A stretch of 64,000 bases of DNA from NCBI GenBank assembly GCA_946800325.1, contig OX326958.1, positions 64,956,366-65,020,365 of the forward strand, in the 5' to 3' direction. Both the position numbers and the translations under genes were made by a program. Below the pieces are notes generated by a model. It was not told the origin of the DNA. It saw only the letters and a program-made list of their open reading frames with translations, and did no database searches. Shown here in pieces: positions 38,450 through 50,786 of the stretch. The first letter of the stretch is position 1. Every line of letters begins with the position of its first letter. Source of the DNA: Luzula sylvatica. Lineage: Eukaryota; Streptophyta; Magnoliopsida; Poales; Juncaceae.

Positions 38450-38705
38450 ATCAAAGGCTTTTTGGGTCCAAGAGGTACCCGTTAATCTGGTCTCGAAAAT
38501 TTTTTATCTAAACCCTATTTTTTTGAGTTTTATCTTTTCTGATTTTTTATTTTTTATTTTTTATTTTTTTTATTTTTTTATTTTCTACATGCAAAATAAA
38601 GATGAAAAGAATAAAACGAAAAATGGACAAGATGCAAGGCCGTGAATGGTATACCCTCCCAAGTTTAATATTACGCGTCGTCCCCGACGCGATTAAATCT
38701 TATTA

Positions 38706-38791
<86 letters not shown>

Positions 38792-39078
38792 GTTACTGTT
38801 TCCTCCCGATTGAGACAGGAGATGCCCTTGGTCTTGCAGCCAGCCCCACCATCGTTTGGTGTTTCCGTCTCTTCTCGTTTGGTCGTATACGAACTGCTCA
38901 AAAGAACCACGGTCGCGATTGTTTCTGTTTTTCTCTCTTCTCTATTTATGGGGCCTGCACTTAACAAACAGTGGAATATGCAAAATATGCTGAATGCAAT
39001 GAAAGAAAACCTAACCGCTGGGGTTGCCTCCCCAGAAGCGCTTGTTTAAGGTCGTAAGCTTGACCGTTTCCTCTTGAT
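38450..39078 (-). other. Element E downstream of pol
   Basis: Non-coding gypsy sequence. It includes a GGGAGGCAACCCC motif (minus strand, near 39022-39034), which is common just after pol in Athila-type elements. A second purine tract (AAACTTGGGAGGGT) lies near 38652-38667, along with T-rich DNA and the GA repeat at 38709. Confidence 0.6.
38709..38786. repeat. (GA)n dinucleotide microsatellite
   Basis: About 39 uninterrupted GA units. The Arg-Glu and Ser-Leu frames across it are artefacts. Confidence 0.97.
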
Positions 39079-41094
39079 TCAGAATATCGGCGAATCGGAG
39101 AGGAGGCATGATGTGATTTTTCCCACCGGTTCTCCGTTGATGTAATGCTTCAAACGCTGGCCGTTTACCATGAATTCTCCTTTTCCTTTGCTCCATAGTG
39201 TCACTGCACCGTACGGGCTAACCTTTTGTACTACGAATGGCCCCGATCATCTCGAGCATAGTTTTCCTGAAAATAGTTTAAGCCTAGAATTGAAAAGAAG
39301 TACCTTATCTCCTTTGTGAAATTCGCGTCGTAGGATCTTCCTGTCATGCCATCTCTTCGTCCGCTCCTTGTACAACTTCGCGTTCTCGTATGCGTTAATG
39401 CGGAACTCATCTAACTTGTGCAGCTCTAAAAGTCTTCGATCGTACGCTGCCTTCGAGTCGAAATTTAAGTATCTGAGTGCCCATAAGGCTTGGTGTTCTA
39501 TTTCAACGGGAAGATGGCAGGCTCGTCCGTACACGAGTTGAAACGGGGACATTCCTATGGGCGTCTTGAATGCTGTCCGGTACGCCCACAATGCGTCATC
39601 GAGTTTTGATGACCAATCCCTTCGGGAGCTAGAGACTGTTTTTTTGAGGATCATCTTGATTTCGCAGTTCGAAATCTCCACTTGACCGCTGGTTTGAGGA
39701 TGGTATGGGCTGGCGACTTTGTGGTACACTCCGTATCTTTGGAGGAGGGTAGCAAGCTGGCTATTGTTGAAGTGGGCTCCTCCATCGCTGATTAGGGTTC
39801 TCGGTACACCGAACCAAGGGAATATGGTCTTCTTAAGGAACTTCTGAACCGTTTTCGAATCTGCGGCTTTGCATGCAGCAGCTTCTACCCATTTCGACAC
39901 GTAATCGACTGCGAAAACTTCTACTTCGAGGATGTTATTTAGCGGCATTTCGTGCCTTCGCGAGATGCTCCCCGTTCTTTGGCATCTATCGCAACCTGAA
40001 ACAAATCTATGCACATCTCGAAACATAGTAGGCCAATAGAAACCTGATTGCAATACCTTTGCGCTAGTTTTTCCCGTGCTAGCATGTCCTCCATATGGTG
40101 AGGAGTGGTAGTGAGCGATAATGTCCATCCTCTCTTCTTCGGGCACGCATCTTCGATAGATCCCGTCCACCCCCTGCTTGTAAAGGAACGGATCGTCCCA
40201 ATAGTAGTACTTCAGTTCGTTGAAGAATTTTTTCTTGTGTTGGGGCGAAAAATCTGGCGGAACTATCTTGCTTGCGAGGAAGTTCGCGATGTCCGCATAC
40301 CAAGGTGCGGGGTCTGTCGTGGTAGCTGGATTCATCATTCTTTTCGTGTGGAAGGGGTCCCAGTCGTGCTCGGGAAAGTTGCTGTGGTGATCATTTGGTC
40401 TTCGTTCGTGGCTGATTGACGCTACATATGCAACCAATCGGTCATCCTTGAATGCGTCGTCGATCGGGTCGGTCGCATCTCTAATGTCGTCGCTGCGTAT
40501 TCGAGATAGGTGGTCGGCTACGCTGTTCTCGGCTCCTTTCTTGTCTCGAATCTCGATGTCGAATTCTTGGAGCAAAAGGATCCATCGTAAGAGTCGTGGT
40601 TTGGCATCCTTCTTATTGATGAGGTACCTAATAGCTGCATGGTCGGTGTAAATAATAACTTCGGATCCTACAAGATATGACCTGAATTTTTCAATGGAGA
40701 ATACGACGGCGAGTAGCTCTTTCTCCGTCGTGGCATATTTGGCTTGTGTTTCGTCCAGCGTCTTGCTTGCATAATAGATGGCGTGAAGTTTCTTATCTTT
40801 ACGTTGCCCCAAAACTGCCCCTACGGCGTAATCGCTTGCATCGCACATTATCTCGAAAGGTAGCGAGTAATCTGGTGGCGTGATGATTGGCGAAGATACG
40901 AGGGCTCCCTTGAGCTTTGTGAACGCCTTCAAACATTCGTCGTTGAAATCAAACGGCGCGTCTTTCAGCAGCAGGTTTGTGAGTGGTTTTGCGACCTTCG
41001 AGAAGTCCTTGATGAATCTCCGATAGAATCCTGCATGACCAAGAAAACTACGTATACCTTTTACATCGCGTGGCGGTGGCAGTTTCTCGATCAC
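39079..41094 (-). pseudogene. Athila-like pol, part 3: RT end, RNase H, integrase
   Basis: The product would finish reverse transcription, degrade the RNA template and insert the cDNA. In order, the minus strand reads [16 protein letters not shown] (RT thumb), then RNase H with [33 protein letters not shown] and [10 protein letters not shown]. The integrase zinc finger follows ([12 protein letters not shown] ... CDRCQR), then [10 protein letters not shown], the second catalytic Asp in LISDGGAHF, and HPQTSGQVE with the Glu. The expected segment with the first catalytic Asp (DFMGPF-type) is missing between NNILEVE and FAVDYVSKW without a frame change. A TGG-to-TGA-type stop at about 39247 is followed by SGPFVVQKVSPYGAV in the same frame to the natural end at 39079. 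It is therefore defective despite the long frame. Confidence 0.92.
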
Positions 41095-41095
41095 C

Positions 41096-41801
41096 TCTAT
41101 TTTCGCTCTATCTAGCTACTTCAATTCCTCGAGAGGTGATAACGTGGCCGAGCACTACTCCTTCTTGGACCATAAAGTGGCATTTCTCCCAATTTAGCAC
41201 TAGATTAGTTTCTTCGCACCTGCGAAGTACTTTGGAAAGGTTAGCTAAACAAGAATTGATATCATTACCGTACACGGAGAAATCGTCCATGAAGACTTCC
41301 ATGAAATCTTCGATGTAGTCGCTGAAAATGGCCATCATCGCACGTTGGAACGTGGCTGGGGCGTTGCACAAACCGAAAGGCATTCGGCGATAAGCGAACG
41401 TGCCGTATGGACATGTAAACGTCGTCTTTTCCTGGTCATTGGGGTGGATCGGGATCTGGAAGAAACCTGAATAATCGTCGAGGTAACAAAAGTACTCGTG
41501 ATTCGCGAGTTTCTCGAGCATCTGATCTATGAAAGGCAGCGGGAAATGGTCTTTTCGGGTCGCTTTATTCAATTTGTGGTAGTCGATGCACATCCTCCAT
41601 CCCGTGGTAGCACGAGTCGGAATTAGGTTGCCATTGCTGTCTTGTACGACCGTCGTTCCACCCTTCTTGGAGACCATGTGAACGGGACTGGCCCATTCGC
41701 TATCCGAGATAGGGTAGATGATGCCTGCATCGAGGAGCTTCATTATCTCCTTCTTTACCACCTCCTTCATGTTCGGGTTGAGGCGGCGTTGATGCTCGAT
41801 C
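41096..41801 (-). pseudogene. Athila-like pol, part 2: reverse transcriptase
   Basis: Begins at the copia B insertion site and reads EHQRRLNPNMKEVVKKEI, LLDAGIIYPISDSEWASPVH, WRMCIDYHKLNKAT, MPFGLCNAPATFQR and the catalytic FMDD box in VFMDDFSVYG. It ends with a small insertion of about 4 bp near 41103-41115, which shifts the frame and creates a stop shortly before part 3. The RT core itself keeps its catalytic residues. The frame ran on from part 1 at 50264 before B inserted. Confidence 0.93.
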
Positions 41802-42779
41802 TGTTGGGAATTCACCCATCCCCAGGCCCGCGCAGCGGATATGAAGGCCCGGTCCGGTTCCCTAAATCCAAGATCACGCCATGACTTCGAGGGTACGATG
41901 CAAAGTAGGATAGACGATTACCAGCGTGAAATTGATCACGCACGACGGGTTTATCGCTCGCATCCTTCTTTTCCTTCGGTGTCACGTTGGTGACTAGCCC
42001 GTACATCCCATACCGTACGTCTCCCACCGTCTTGACACGCCTTGGGTTGTCTTCGTGCGTTCCATGCCCGCATGCTTCCACAGCCCGTTACTCGATTCGC
42101 TCGTTTCCGTCTCCGGCAGATTTCGTTCCTCCGAATCGATCACAACCGAAAGAGCCCCAGATGTTGCTCCTCTACTTGTATCCACCTTGACTCGTAAGAC
42201 GTCGGTCGCGGATGCAACTGCCTAGACGATGCACCGGCGAACTTGCTCGATTGATTGATTCTCTATACCGGAAAACACCTTTTCACGGTTTCTCTCTCTT
42301 TACACCCTTTCTCTCTCTAGAAAGTTGTCTCACAATTCTCTGGAATATTCTGAATTAATTAACTGAATGAACCACACCAGATGAGAGAGAAAAATCCTAT
42401 TTATATCATATAGGATTAGGATTGGCCAAAAGACATGTATATCCAATATACACTCTTTCACACAGAAAGTTGCATGTATCTGTCCAGTATTCTGTCCATA
42501 CGAAATTGGTAAATTCCTCTGACAGAAAATCACCCAACACGCAAGTTGTAGATAATCTTATTATCTACTCGACCCAATTTGGCCTGGCCCAATTGGAGCT
42601 TCGTTCATATGAAATATATTTCTATATGAAGGTTGTAGATAATCTTATTATCTATCTAACCCAATTTGAACCATTCAAATTGGATTTTCCTACTGAAAGA
42701 TATGACCACGAATGTACGCTTACATTCGTTTATCCTTGTGTACATTTTTACGGTTGATCCTGAAACTGTATTTCCTTCA
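41802..42779 (-). repeat. 3' LTR of copia B, with 85-bp deletion
   Basis: 978 bp. It lacks the stretch between GGCCCAATTGGAG and CTTCGTTCATATG that is present in the right LTR, a deletion bounded by short TTCGT repeats. Confidence 0.94.
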
Positions 42780-43948
42780 GTCTCCCACTCAATTTCAGAT
42801 CTACCTAAAAGGTACTCATGCATATCCAATATGCACGATTTTAGAGAATATAGCTCGCGTATCAAATACCAAGCTACGCACATCTTATGTGCCAATTTTA
42901 TAATCAAACCCGACTTAGTACGACTCGTTGTGTGACCAGGTAGGTTCGGTTAACGATGGCAGTAGGCTGTTTCCATAGCACTACAAGCCCATGAGCGGGA
43001 TCTAGTCACTCCATCATGGCTACCCATGTTAACACGAATAATGATTGTGATCATTGTGCCTATCTCGAATAGCGGTCATTAGTTCTCTTGTTAGCGATAT
43101 CCGTTAATCAAAAGGCATGGTTATAGTCATCCTTATATTTTGATTAACTATACTTATTCCTCGAGTCCGAATTGAGTTAACAAATTTCAATCGATATTAA
43201 CCGTTAATATCATTGACTGTGGCCACAGTTTTCGTTAATCAATTCATCGAGTGGCCAAAGAGATATCTCTTCCTTTCGGAATAAACAATTCCTATCTTGG
43301 AGACTCACATTGAATTCCGTGTTTCGGACAATACCCAATGATGACCGTTTTAACTCCCTGTTACGGTGAGCGTAAGATCATATCAAAGCATTCTGTTACG
43401 CACGTAACGCAATCAATGGTCCCCTCAAGTATGAAGAACCTAATACCCTACTCGTCGCGAGTCCATCCATAATGACTAAACCATGTCATGGTCTCGCGGC
43501 TTCGGTCATATCCAATATATGTCACCTAGCATATATCTACGTTCCCGATTCGACAAACACCTTTGTCCTATGATTAGCAAAACATAATCATCTCCTCGGC
43601 TAACGTACTAGTGTACGCGTTCAGTCTATTCCCTTGTAATAGAAATGCTTCTCTCTTAAGCAAACTGACCCGCGACTAGGGATGTTTAGAAATGAAACTT
43701 TAAGTGTGACGGTTTCGCTGCACATGGTCCTCAACCATGTCGACGTCCACACAAGTTCAAATCAAGGTTCATGTAATCAGATTACACAACCCCGCACACA
43801 GTTTTCATATAAGGTGAATGCATGAAAATTTAAGTAAACAAATTTTTTAAAAGGGATGCATTCATACGGATTAAGTATTTGGGTGATGCAACATTTACCT
43901 ATGGGTATCTCCATACCCACAACCTGCGAGGACTATCGTATTAGATAA
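42780..43948 (-). other. Polypurine tract and conserved 3' spacer of copia B
   Basis: GAGTGGGAGAC on the minus strand (42780-42790), then about 1.16 kb closely matching the spacer of A. Confidence 0.75.
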
Positions 43949-46900
43949 CTACACTCTACTCTCTTCTTCCTCCTCTAGGTATCTTCATACCCATAGTCAT
44001 CGCATGACAGTCACGCGCGACTAGAGAGAGCGGTTTTGTAAACAGGTCCGCACGTTGCCGTTAGTGTTAATCAACATCAGGTTTGGAACATTTCCAATAC
44101 CTACGATCACATCATTTCATAAAATTTCATGGATCAATGAAATTTTCTGAGTATGGGCTAGAAGTGGTTGTGACCTCGGCATTTGTGGCTTGTACTATTG
44201 CGTGTCATGCAATATACAACCATAAATCCGATAACTCGTGACTACTCGAGTTTGGTCATATATCCTTGATCCATACCGCTTCCTTTTGTGATTCATGACC
44301 ACAATATACTCGCCCCCGTAAATAGAATCATTATTGGTCATGTGGAACCTTTCCACATAACCATGTTTTCGTTTAAGCAAATCATGTACACACTTTGTGA
44401 TCGAAAGTCGTGCTACATATTTGGACGTGCTAAATCTTTGGAAACTGTCGTTGTTATAACTCTTCATAACCAACACGTCCTCCACACCATTATAGATAAA
44501 ATAAAATCCTGAATTCTTTTGTAAATTATTCAAGGATAACATTCACCGCTATCAATACAAATCCCGATGAATTTAAATATACATAACCATTATGTATATA
44601 TATATGTATAACCATTATACATTCACAAGAGTTAGTCTCATGTAATCGCATTACATTCAAACTCGTGTGATTCCTTGGATTTTATTGATGGTGAATTAGA
44701 CGCTTCATCTATACGACATATAGCCACATACATATCATGACAGATATAATAGATCCTCACATCGAATGTAAAGCATCATATTTTTATTTTCGCCCTGCTT
44801 GATGTCTCACATCGAGCCGTAGAAAATTTCTGCCATTCGACATCTCTATTTAACTCCGCCAAGGAGTTATATGTTGAAAACCTTTTTTCAACAATATGTC
44901 GATATACGTGCTATAATATAGAACGAGGAACTTCTTAGATCTATCCTATAGATCTTCACGCTTAATTCATAAGCGGTCTCGCCTAAATTTTGTGTCGTTA
45001 CAAGAAATATAACGCGGCTCCCACTAACCTTCATGTGTACACAAAGTTTCCATTCATTCCGACAATGTTATAGCAGTTTATAACTTCATCAAAACGAATA
45101 TTCCAATTCCGAGAAGCTTTCTCTAATCCATCATATGGATCGTTAAAGCGTGCATATCTTATCCCCGATTCTTATGAATCGACAAAACCGTAAGGTTGTG
45201 ACAAGTACACATCCTTTCATAAAAATTTTGTCAAGAAATTCGGTTTTGACATCCATTTTGCTACATCACATAGTCATAATACGCGACCATGTCAAGCAGA
45301 ATTTCGAGAATGTGAAAGCATGGCAACATGCGAAAACGTTTCTTCATAGTCCGACTATGAAATTCTTGAAACTCTTCGCTACGAGCCTCGCTTTGCATAT
45401 ATGCGTATTCCTATCCGTGTCGGTTCTCATCTTGAAAACCCATTGTCTTTTCACGGGTCTAACCCGGAAAGTAATGAAATCAAGTTCTAAACTTGATAAT
45501 TTTACACGGATCGAATCTCAGAATTCATGACATCATGTGATCATGTGGAATCAACCTTTCATAGCATCCCTGTAGGATATCGAATCATCATATGATTTCG
45601 ATCTATCATCATTAGCCACGGTAAATCCGTATTTACCAGCTTATGATATAGCCTACTTGATCTATAAATAATTCCTTTGTGTGTTCGACTCGTATTCATC
45701 AACTCTTGATGAAGTCGTGTCATCATTCATCGGTACAATGTTCATTTTTAGATCTCGAACTCTTTCGAGATTTATTCTACTCCCACTAGCCCGCATAGAG
45801 ATTAGCAACATTAAGTTTCAAACTTGTGCGCATCAAGTCCTCCTCCAAGAAGGCATCTCTTCGAGCCACGAAAATTTTATTTTCGTCGGGACGTTAGAAC
45901 TAATACCCTTTAGTTTCCTTAAGGATATATGTCATAAACGAACAATTTTCAGATTTGGGATTGAGTTTAACCGAAACAAATTTCGAAATATACTCACATC
46001 CACAAATCTGTACAAATGACAACTTCGGAACCATTCCGATCCATATCTAATATGGCGTCTTTTATACCGATTAGAAGGTTTATGGTCCATATCTTATATG
46101 CAACCATTCATTAGTGCCGTTGTCTCAAAGGCGTATCCTCAAAATATTTTTGGGAGATCCTATTGACTTATCATTTATTGAACCATGTCCAACATGCGTT
46201 CAATTACTCTTTTCGAATACATCGTTAATGTTCCCAATAAAGGTAATCGTGAAACGATTCCACAATCATAAATGATCATCAATATTCATAACTCAAATAT
46301 CGCCTCTTCGATCCTATCGAAGTGCGTAGCTCAAATACTTGCCTCCTCAATCCTATCAAAGGGCTTTGATTTTCTTGCTAAGTCGATATTGTATTTTGTT
46401 TTTGAAACTCTTTGAACCTTTCAAAAGTCTCCATTTCGGCACGCACTAAACAGATATTACCGTATCTACTTTAACCGTCCGTAAACGTAACAAAATACCG
46501 ATAGCCTCCTCTTGCCTTGGAACTTATCGGAACATTACATCTAAATGTAATTTCCAATAATTCGTTGGATCTTTCCCCAACCTTTGGAGAATGATGCCCT
46601 TTGTCGTTTTGCCTAATAAATAAGTATCGCATTAATCAATCGGATCTAATTCGAATGATTCTAGCAATCTATCATATGGAATCTAGATACGCGTATCTCA
46701 TTCATATGACCAAGACGGCAATGCCAAAGGAAGCAATCAACTTCTAGGTTTAATCCTCCTCGGATTTCACCGTTCTTTGAGTCATTAGTTTGGACAACTC
46801 CTTGCCCGAACTTTATGTTTGGAAAACATTTTCCCAAAATACCCTTAGACATACATTTCTTTCGATCCCATCCTTGAATTACAAGGACATCCACGCATCT

Positions 46901-47050
46901 CTATGCTTTGGATTCCCCGGACACTCTAAGCATCTCCTATTCAAATTTACATCGCATCACATGCAATTTCGGGATCGACTTATCTATCGAATGCATATGA
47001 TATTCGGTCACGAAGATCAAATCTCGTACCATCAACACACGAGTGTTAAT
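43949..47050 (-). pseudogene. Decayed copia pol of element B
   Basis: Nearly the same sequence as the pol remnant of A, with the same order of domains. The GAG-pre-integrase motif reads FLWHCRLGHMNEIRVS near 46690-46740. A 115-residue frame at 44195-44542 covers part of RNase H (IYGGEYIVVMNHKR where D has TTEAEYIAASEAAK). There is no intact RT or integrase. Because A and B share most lesions, the decay predates their spread. Confidence 0.8.
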
Positions 47051-49187
47051 CAAAGACCCATAAGGCGTCTCAGAATTAATCTACGCTTTGAGCTGCATTG
47101 AACCATTCAATGCGCTCTAGCTCTTGAAACTATTTCTTGAGCGTTGCGTTTTACTTTCATATACACCCGAATTCTCAAAACAATTTTGAGAAATCTGCGT
47201 CTATACATGCCACCACAAGGCACGTAATATTGTTCGATTCCTTCTTAAAGTGTATCGAACCCGGATTTATCTAAAGCCAAAGCCTCGAGCCCCGAATCTA
47301 CCATATCCGTGTCCAACACGTTCCTTTAAGTCTAAGAACTATTCTTTGACTATCAAGGTTAATTACGGTAATTCCGACCCAAAAGCCATCTATCATATCG
47401 ATCTCATCGATATATATTTGGTGTTTGCTTGAAAACATAATTCTAAACGGATGATGAAGATTAAGCTCCTAACCGTGCGTACTTAATCTATATGCTTATA
47501 TGATGATTATATGATAGTGTTATTTTATCGAATCGATAACCCTCATACCGATACGGGACTCCAAGTCCATAACACCCGAGATCCATATTTCGCAATCCTC
47601 CCACAAGTGACGAAGGCCTATCGAGTGGGATCTCGCTTATTTAGGTAGGATATAATCCAATCGCATCATATGCGACTCTCGAACCTTTTAGAATTTCGGT
47701 GATGGATCGTATCACATACAATCCCAGTTCCGTGTGTGCATTCTAACTATGCCCCGAACTCCAATCGGATTGGCTTGGACGGTTAAGTCATAACCATATC
47801 AAACGTATCGTTCAAATGAACTACTCACGTGCATGACGAAGGCCTAGAAACACGTAAGTCCCCATTTAACGCTTGCCACCCATTAATACCATCAACATGT
47901 GTGCATGACGAAGGCCTAGAAACACATATATTGTGATACCAATTTCGATGGTTGATGATATGGAAGGCATTTCCACGACTTAAATATTATGAGGGATCAT
48001 GACATTCATGTTTAAATAATTCGTGACATAATCATATTATATCACTATCACAAGATTTCTAAATGCATATGATTTATTTAGGGAGACTAATTATTCTAAA
48101 TAATTAATTATCTAATATGCTAGTATGATTGAATTAATTGATTAGAGATAAATATAGGCCTAAATGTATGTATATCTCATATACACCTTTTCAAACAGAA
48201 AACTGCATACACCCTTTCAGTAATCTGTCAGAACGAAAATGGTAAATTCCTCTGACAGACAATCAACTAACACGAAAATTGTAGATAATCTTATTATCTA
48301 TCCAACCCAATTTGGCCCAGCCCAATTGGAGTTCGGACCCGAATGTTATGGCCGTTTTACTGACTATATGTCGAACTGTCGCAACCTTTCGGTATTTCAT
48401 TCGAACAACACTGATACTTCGCTCAAATGAAATATATTACAACATGAAAGTTTTAGATAATCTCATTATCTAACTAACCCAACTTGAACCATTCAAATCT
48501 GAGTTTCCTACTGAAAGTTATACCAGTTTTGGTAAAATACGGACAAACGAAAAGGTAAGTATATCCAATAGACACCTTTTCAACCAGAAAACTACAGACA
48601 CCTTTTCAGTATTTTGTTGAAACGAAAATATTAAATTGTTCCAACCGACTTTGAACCTGAACGAAACTTCTAGATAATCTTATTATCTAACTAACCCAAT
48701 TGGATTGGACTCAATTGGAGTTTCGATGCGACATCTACGGACGTTTTAGTCTCTGTATGTCAAACAGTCGCACCCTTTCAGTATTTCATAAAAACGACAC
48801 TGATAATTCGCTCAAATGAAAAAACTTACTGTATCAAAGTCATCGATAATCCCATCATCTAACTACTCCAATTTGATCCAATCAATTTGGAGTTTCCCAC
48901 TGAAAAGTATCTTAGTTTTACTCACTGTTTCGTATTCTAATTTTCTGCAGATTTTGCCGTTTCTTCCGTTTTCGCTCGTTTCTGAAACGATAAATCATGA
49001 AACCTTTTCACGATAATTCCTAGATACTCTCAATCAACTTTTGATTGATCTCTAGTGAATTCTACTTGTGATTTTAAACGAAATTGGAATCTCTATATCT
49101 ATCATCATGCAAACGGGTACGAACTTTGATAACCCGTGCGTATATCGAATATACGACTATGATTCGACCCTCGAATCGATGGCGATC
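47051..49187 (-). other. Leader and gag-region remnant of copia B
   Basis: No gag protein is recognised. As in A, stretches resembling the LTR interior with TAGATAAT palindromes lie between about 48150 and 48920. They are followed by a unique leader up to the primer site. Confidence 0.6.
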
Positions 49188-49199
49188 GCTCTGATACCA
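49188..49199 (-). other. Primer binding site of copia B
   Basis: Minus-strand TGGTATCAGAGC, one base from the 5' LTR; initiator-Met tRNA type. Confidence 0.93.
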
Positions 49200-49200
49200 C

Positions 49201-50263
49201 TGTTGGGAATTCACCCATCTCCAGGCCCGCGCAGCGGATATGAAGGCCCGGTCCGGTTCCCTAAATCCAAGATCACGCCATGACTTCGAGGGTACGATGC
49301 AAAGTAGGATAGACGATTACCAGCGTGAAATTGATCACGCACGACGGGTTTATCGCTCGCATCCTTCTTTTCCTTCGGTGTCACGTTGGTGACTAGCCCG
49401 TAAGTCCCATACCGTACGTCTCCCACCGTCTTGACACGCCTTGGGTTGTCTTCGTGCGTTCCATGCCCGCATGCTTCCACAGCCCGTTACTCGATTCGCT
49501 CGTTTCCGTCTCCTGCAGATTTCGTTCCTCCGAATCGATCACAACCGAAAGAGCCCCAGATGTTGCTCCTCTACTTGTATCCACCTTGACTCGTAAGACG
49601 TCGGTCGCGGGTGCAACTGCCTAGACGATGCACCGGCGAACTTGCTCGATTGATTGATTCTCTATACCGGAAAACACCTTTTCACGGTTTCTCTCTCTTT
49701 ACACCCTTTCTCTCTCTAGAAAGTTGTCTCACAATTCTCTGGAATATTCTGAATTAATTAACTGAATGAACCACACCAGATGAGAGAGAAAAATCCTATT
49801 TATATCATATAGGATTAGGATTGGCCAAAAAACATGTATATCCAATATACACTCTTTCACACAGAAAGTTGCATGTATCTGTCCAGTATTCTGTCCATAC
49901 GAAATTGGTAAATTCCTCTGACAGAAAATCAGCCAACACGCAAGTTGTAGATAATCTTATTATCTACTCGACACAATTTGGCCTGGCCCAATTGGAGTTC
50001 GTATGCAAAAGTTATGACTGTATTACTAACTGTATGTCATACTGTTGCAGCCTTTCGGTATTTCATAGAAACGACACTGATACTTCGTTCATATGAAATA
50101 TATTTCTATATGAAGGTTGTAGATAATCTTATTATCTATCTAACCCAATTTGAACCATTCAAATTGGATTTTCCTACTGAAAGATATGACCACGAATGTA
50201 CGCTTACATTCGTTTATCCTTGTGTACATTTTTACGGTTGATCCTGAAACTGTATTTCCTTCA
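49201..50263 (-). repeat. 5' LTR of copia B
   Basis: 1,063 bp, plus-strand TGTTGGGAATTC to TATTTCCTTCA. Confidence 0.96.
49795..49804 (-). promoter_or_regulatory. TATA box in the 5' LTR of copia B
   Basis: Minus-strand TATAAATAGG followed by TTTTTCTCTC; the likely promoter of the full-length transcript. Confidence 0.7.
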
Positions 50264-50738
50264 CGATCGATGTTTTGTGGTCGTCGGTGAGAAATATCCG
50301 GTGCATACCGAATGAGGGGCTTATCCCCTTGATGTCGTCGATCGTGTAACCAAGAGCCTTGCGATGAAGACGGAGCGTATGAAGCAATTTCTCTGTCTGA
50401 TCGGGAGAGAGATTCGCGTTCACAATGATCGGGTACGAGTCGTTCGGCCCGAGGAATTCGTATCGGAGTCCTGGTGGAAGAGATTTAAGCTCGACTCGTG
50501 GTGGAACATCGATTTTTGGTATCTCCACTGATTCGACAGTTTCTAGTTGCGGCGTTGGTTCGACGAGGTTTTCGCATTGGTCTAGCATCTCCTCATATTC
50601 GTCTAACTCCGTTCTCGTGATGCTGGCATATTCGTCCATCGTTAGGACATCTTCAACGTCGATTCGATAGCATGAACCGTCCGGGTCGGGGTTTTTCATC
50701 GCCTTCTCTAGATTGAATTCGACTTTCTCCTCTCCCAA
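50264..50738 (-). pseudogene. Athila-like pol, part 1: linker before RT
   Basis: Minus-strand frame with an acidic segment, then VELKSLPPGLRYEFLG, LRLHRKALGYTIDDIKG and GISPSFGMHRIFLTDD, the stretch that leads into RT in Athila/Tat polyproteins. It continues in part 2 across copia B. Upstream it is cut by copia D at 50787, so protease and gag are missing. Confidence 0.9.
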
Positions 50739-50786
50739 GTTAAGAGATAGCTTCCCTTCTCGAACGTTTATTATCGCACCCGCGGT

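Larger units (their letters stand above)
41802..50263 (-). mobile_element. Copia-type element B, complete but non-coding
   Basis: This 8.46-kb element is flanked by the exact duplication CGATC (41797-41801 and 50264-50268) and inserted in the RT-coding region of gypsy E. The LTRs are 41802-42779 and 49201-50263. The primer site and polypurine tract are in place on the minus strand. The two LTRs differ at only about ten positions seen by eye plus one 85-bp deletion, so the insertion is recent. Confidence 0.97.
27160..50786 (-). mobile_element. Athila-like gypsy element E, split by copia A and B
   Basis: The minus-strand element has its 3' LTR at 27160-28712, polypurine tract at 28713-28727 and pol at 39079-50738. 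Copia A (30009-38444) and copia B (41802-50263) are nested in it. At 50787 it is cut by copia D, so its gag, primer site and 5' LTR are missing from the window. About 6.7 kb of its own sequence remains after removing A and B. Confidence 0.88.

Noticed and set aside
38671..38967. Ser-Leu and Arg-Glu repeat proteins
   Set aside because: They are by-products of the GA microsatellite.
40079..40651. Frames overlapping the Athila pol
   Set aside because: They are shadows of the minus-strand RNase H and integrase frame with no independent motif.
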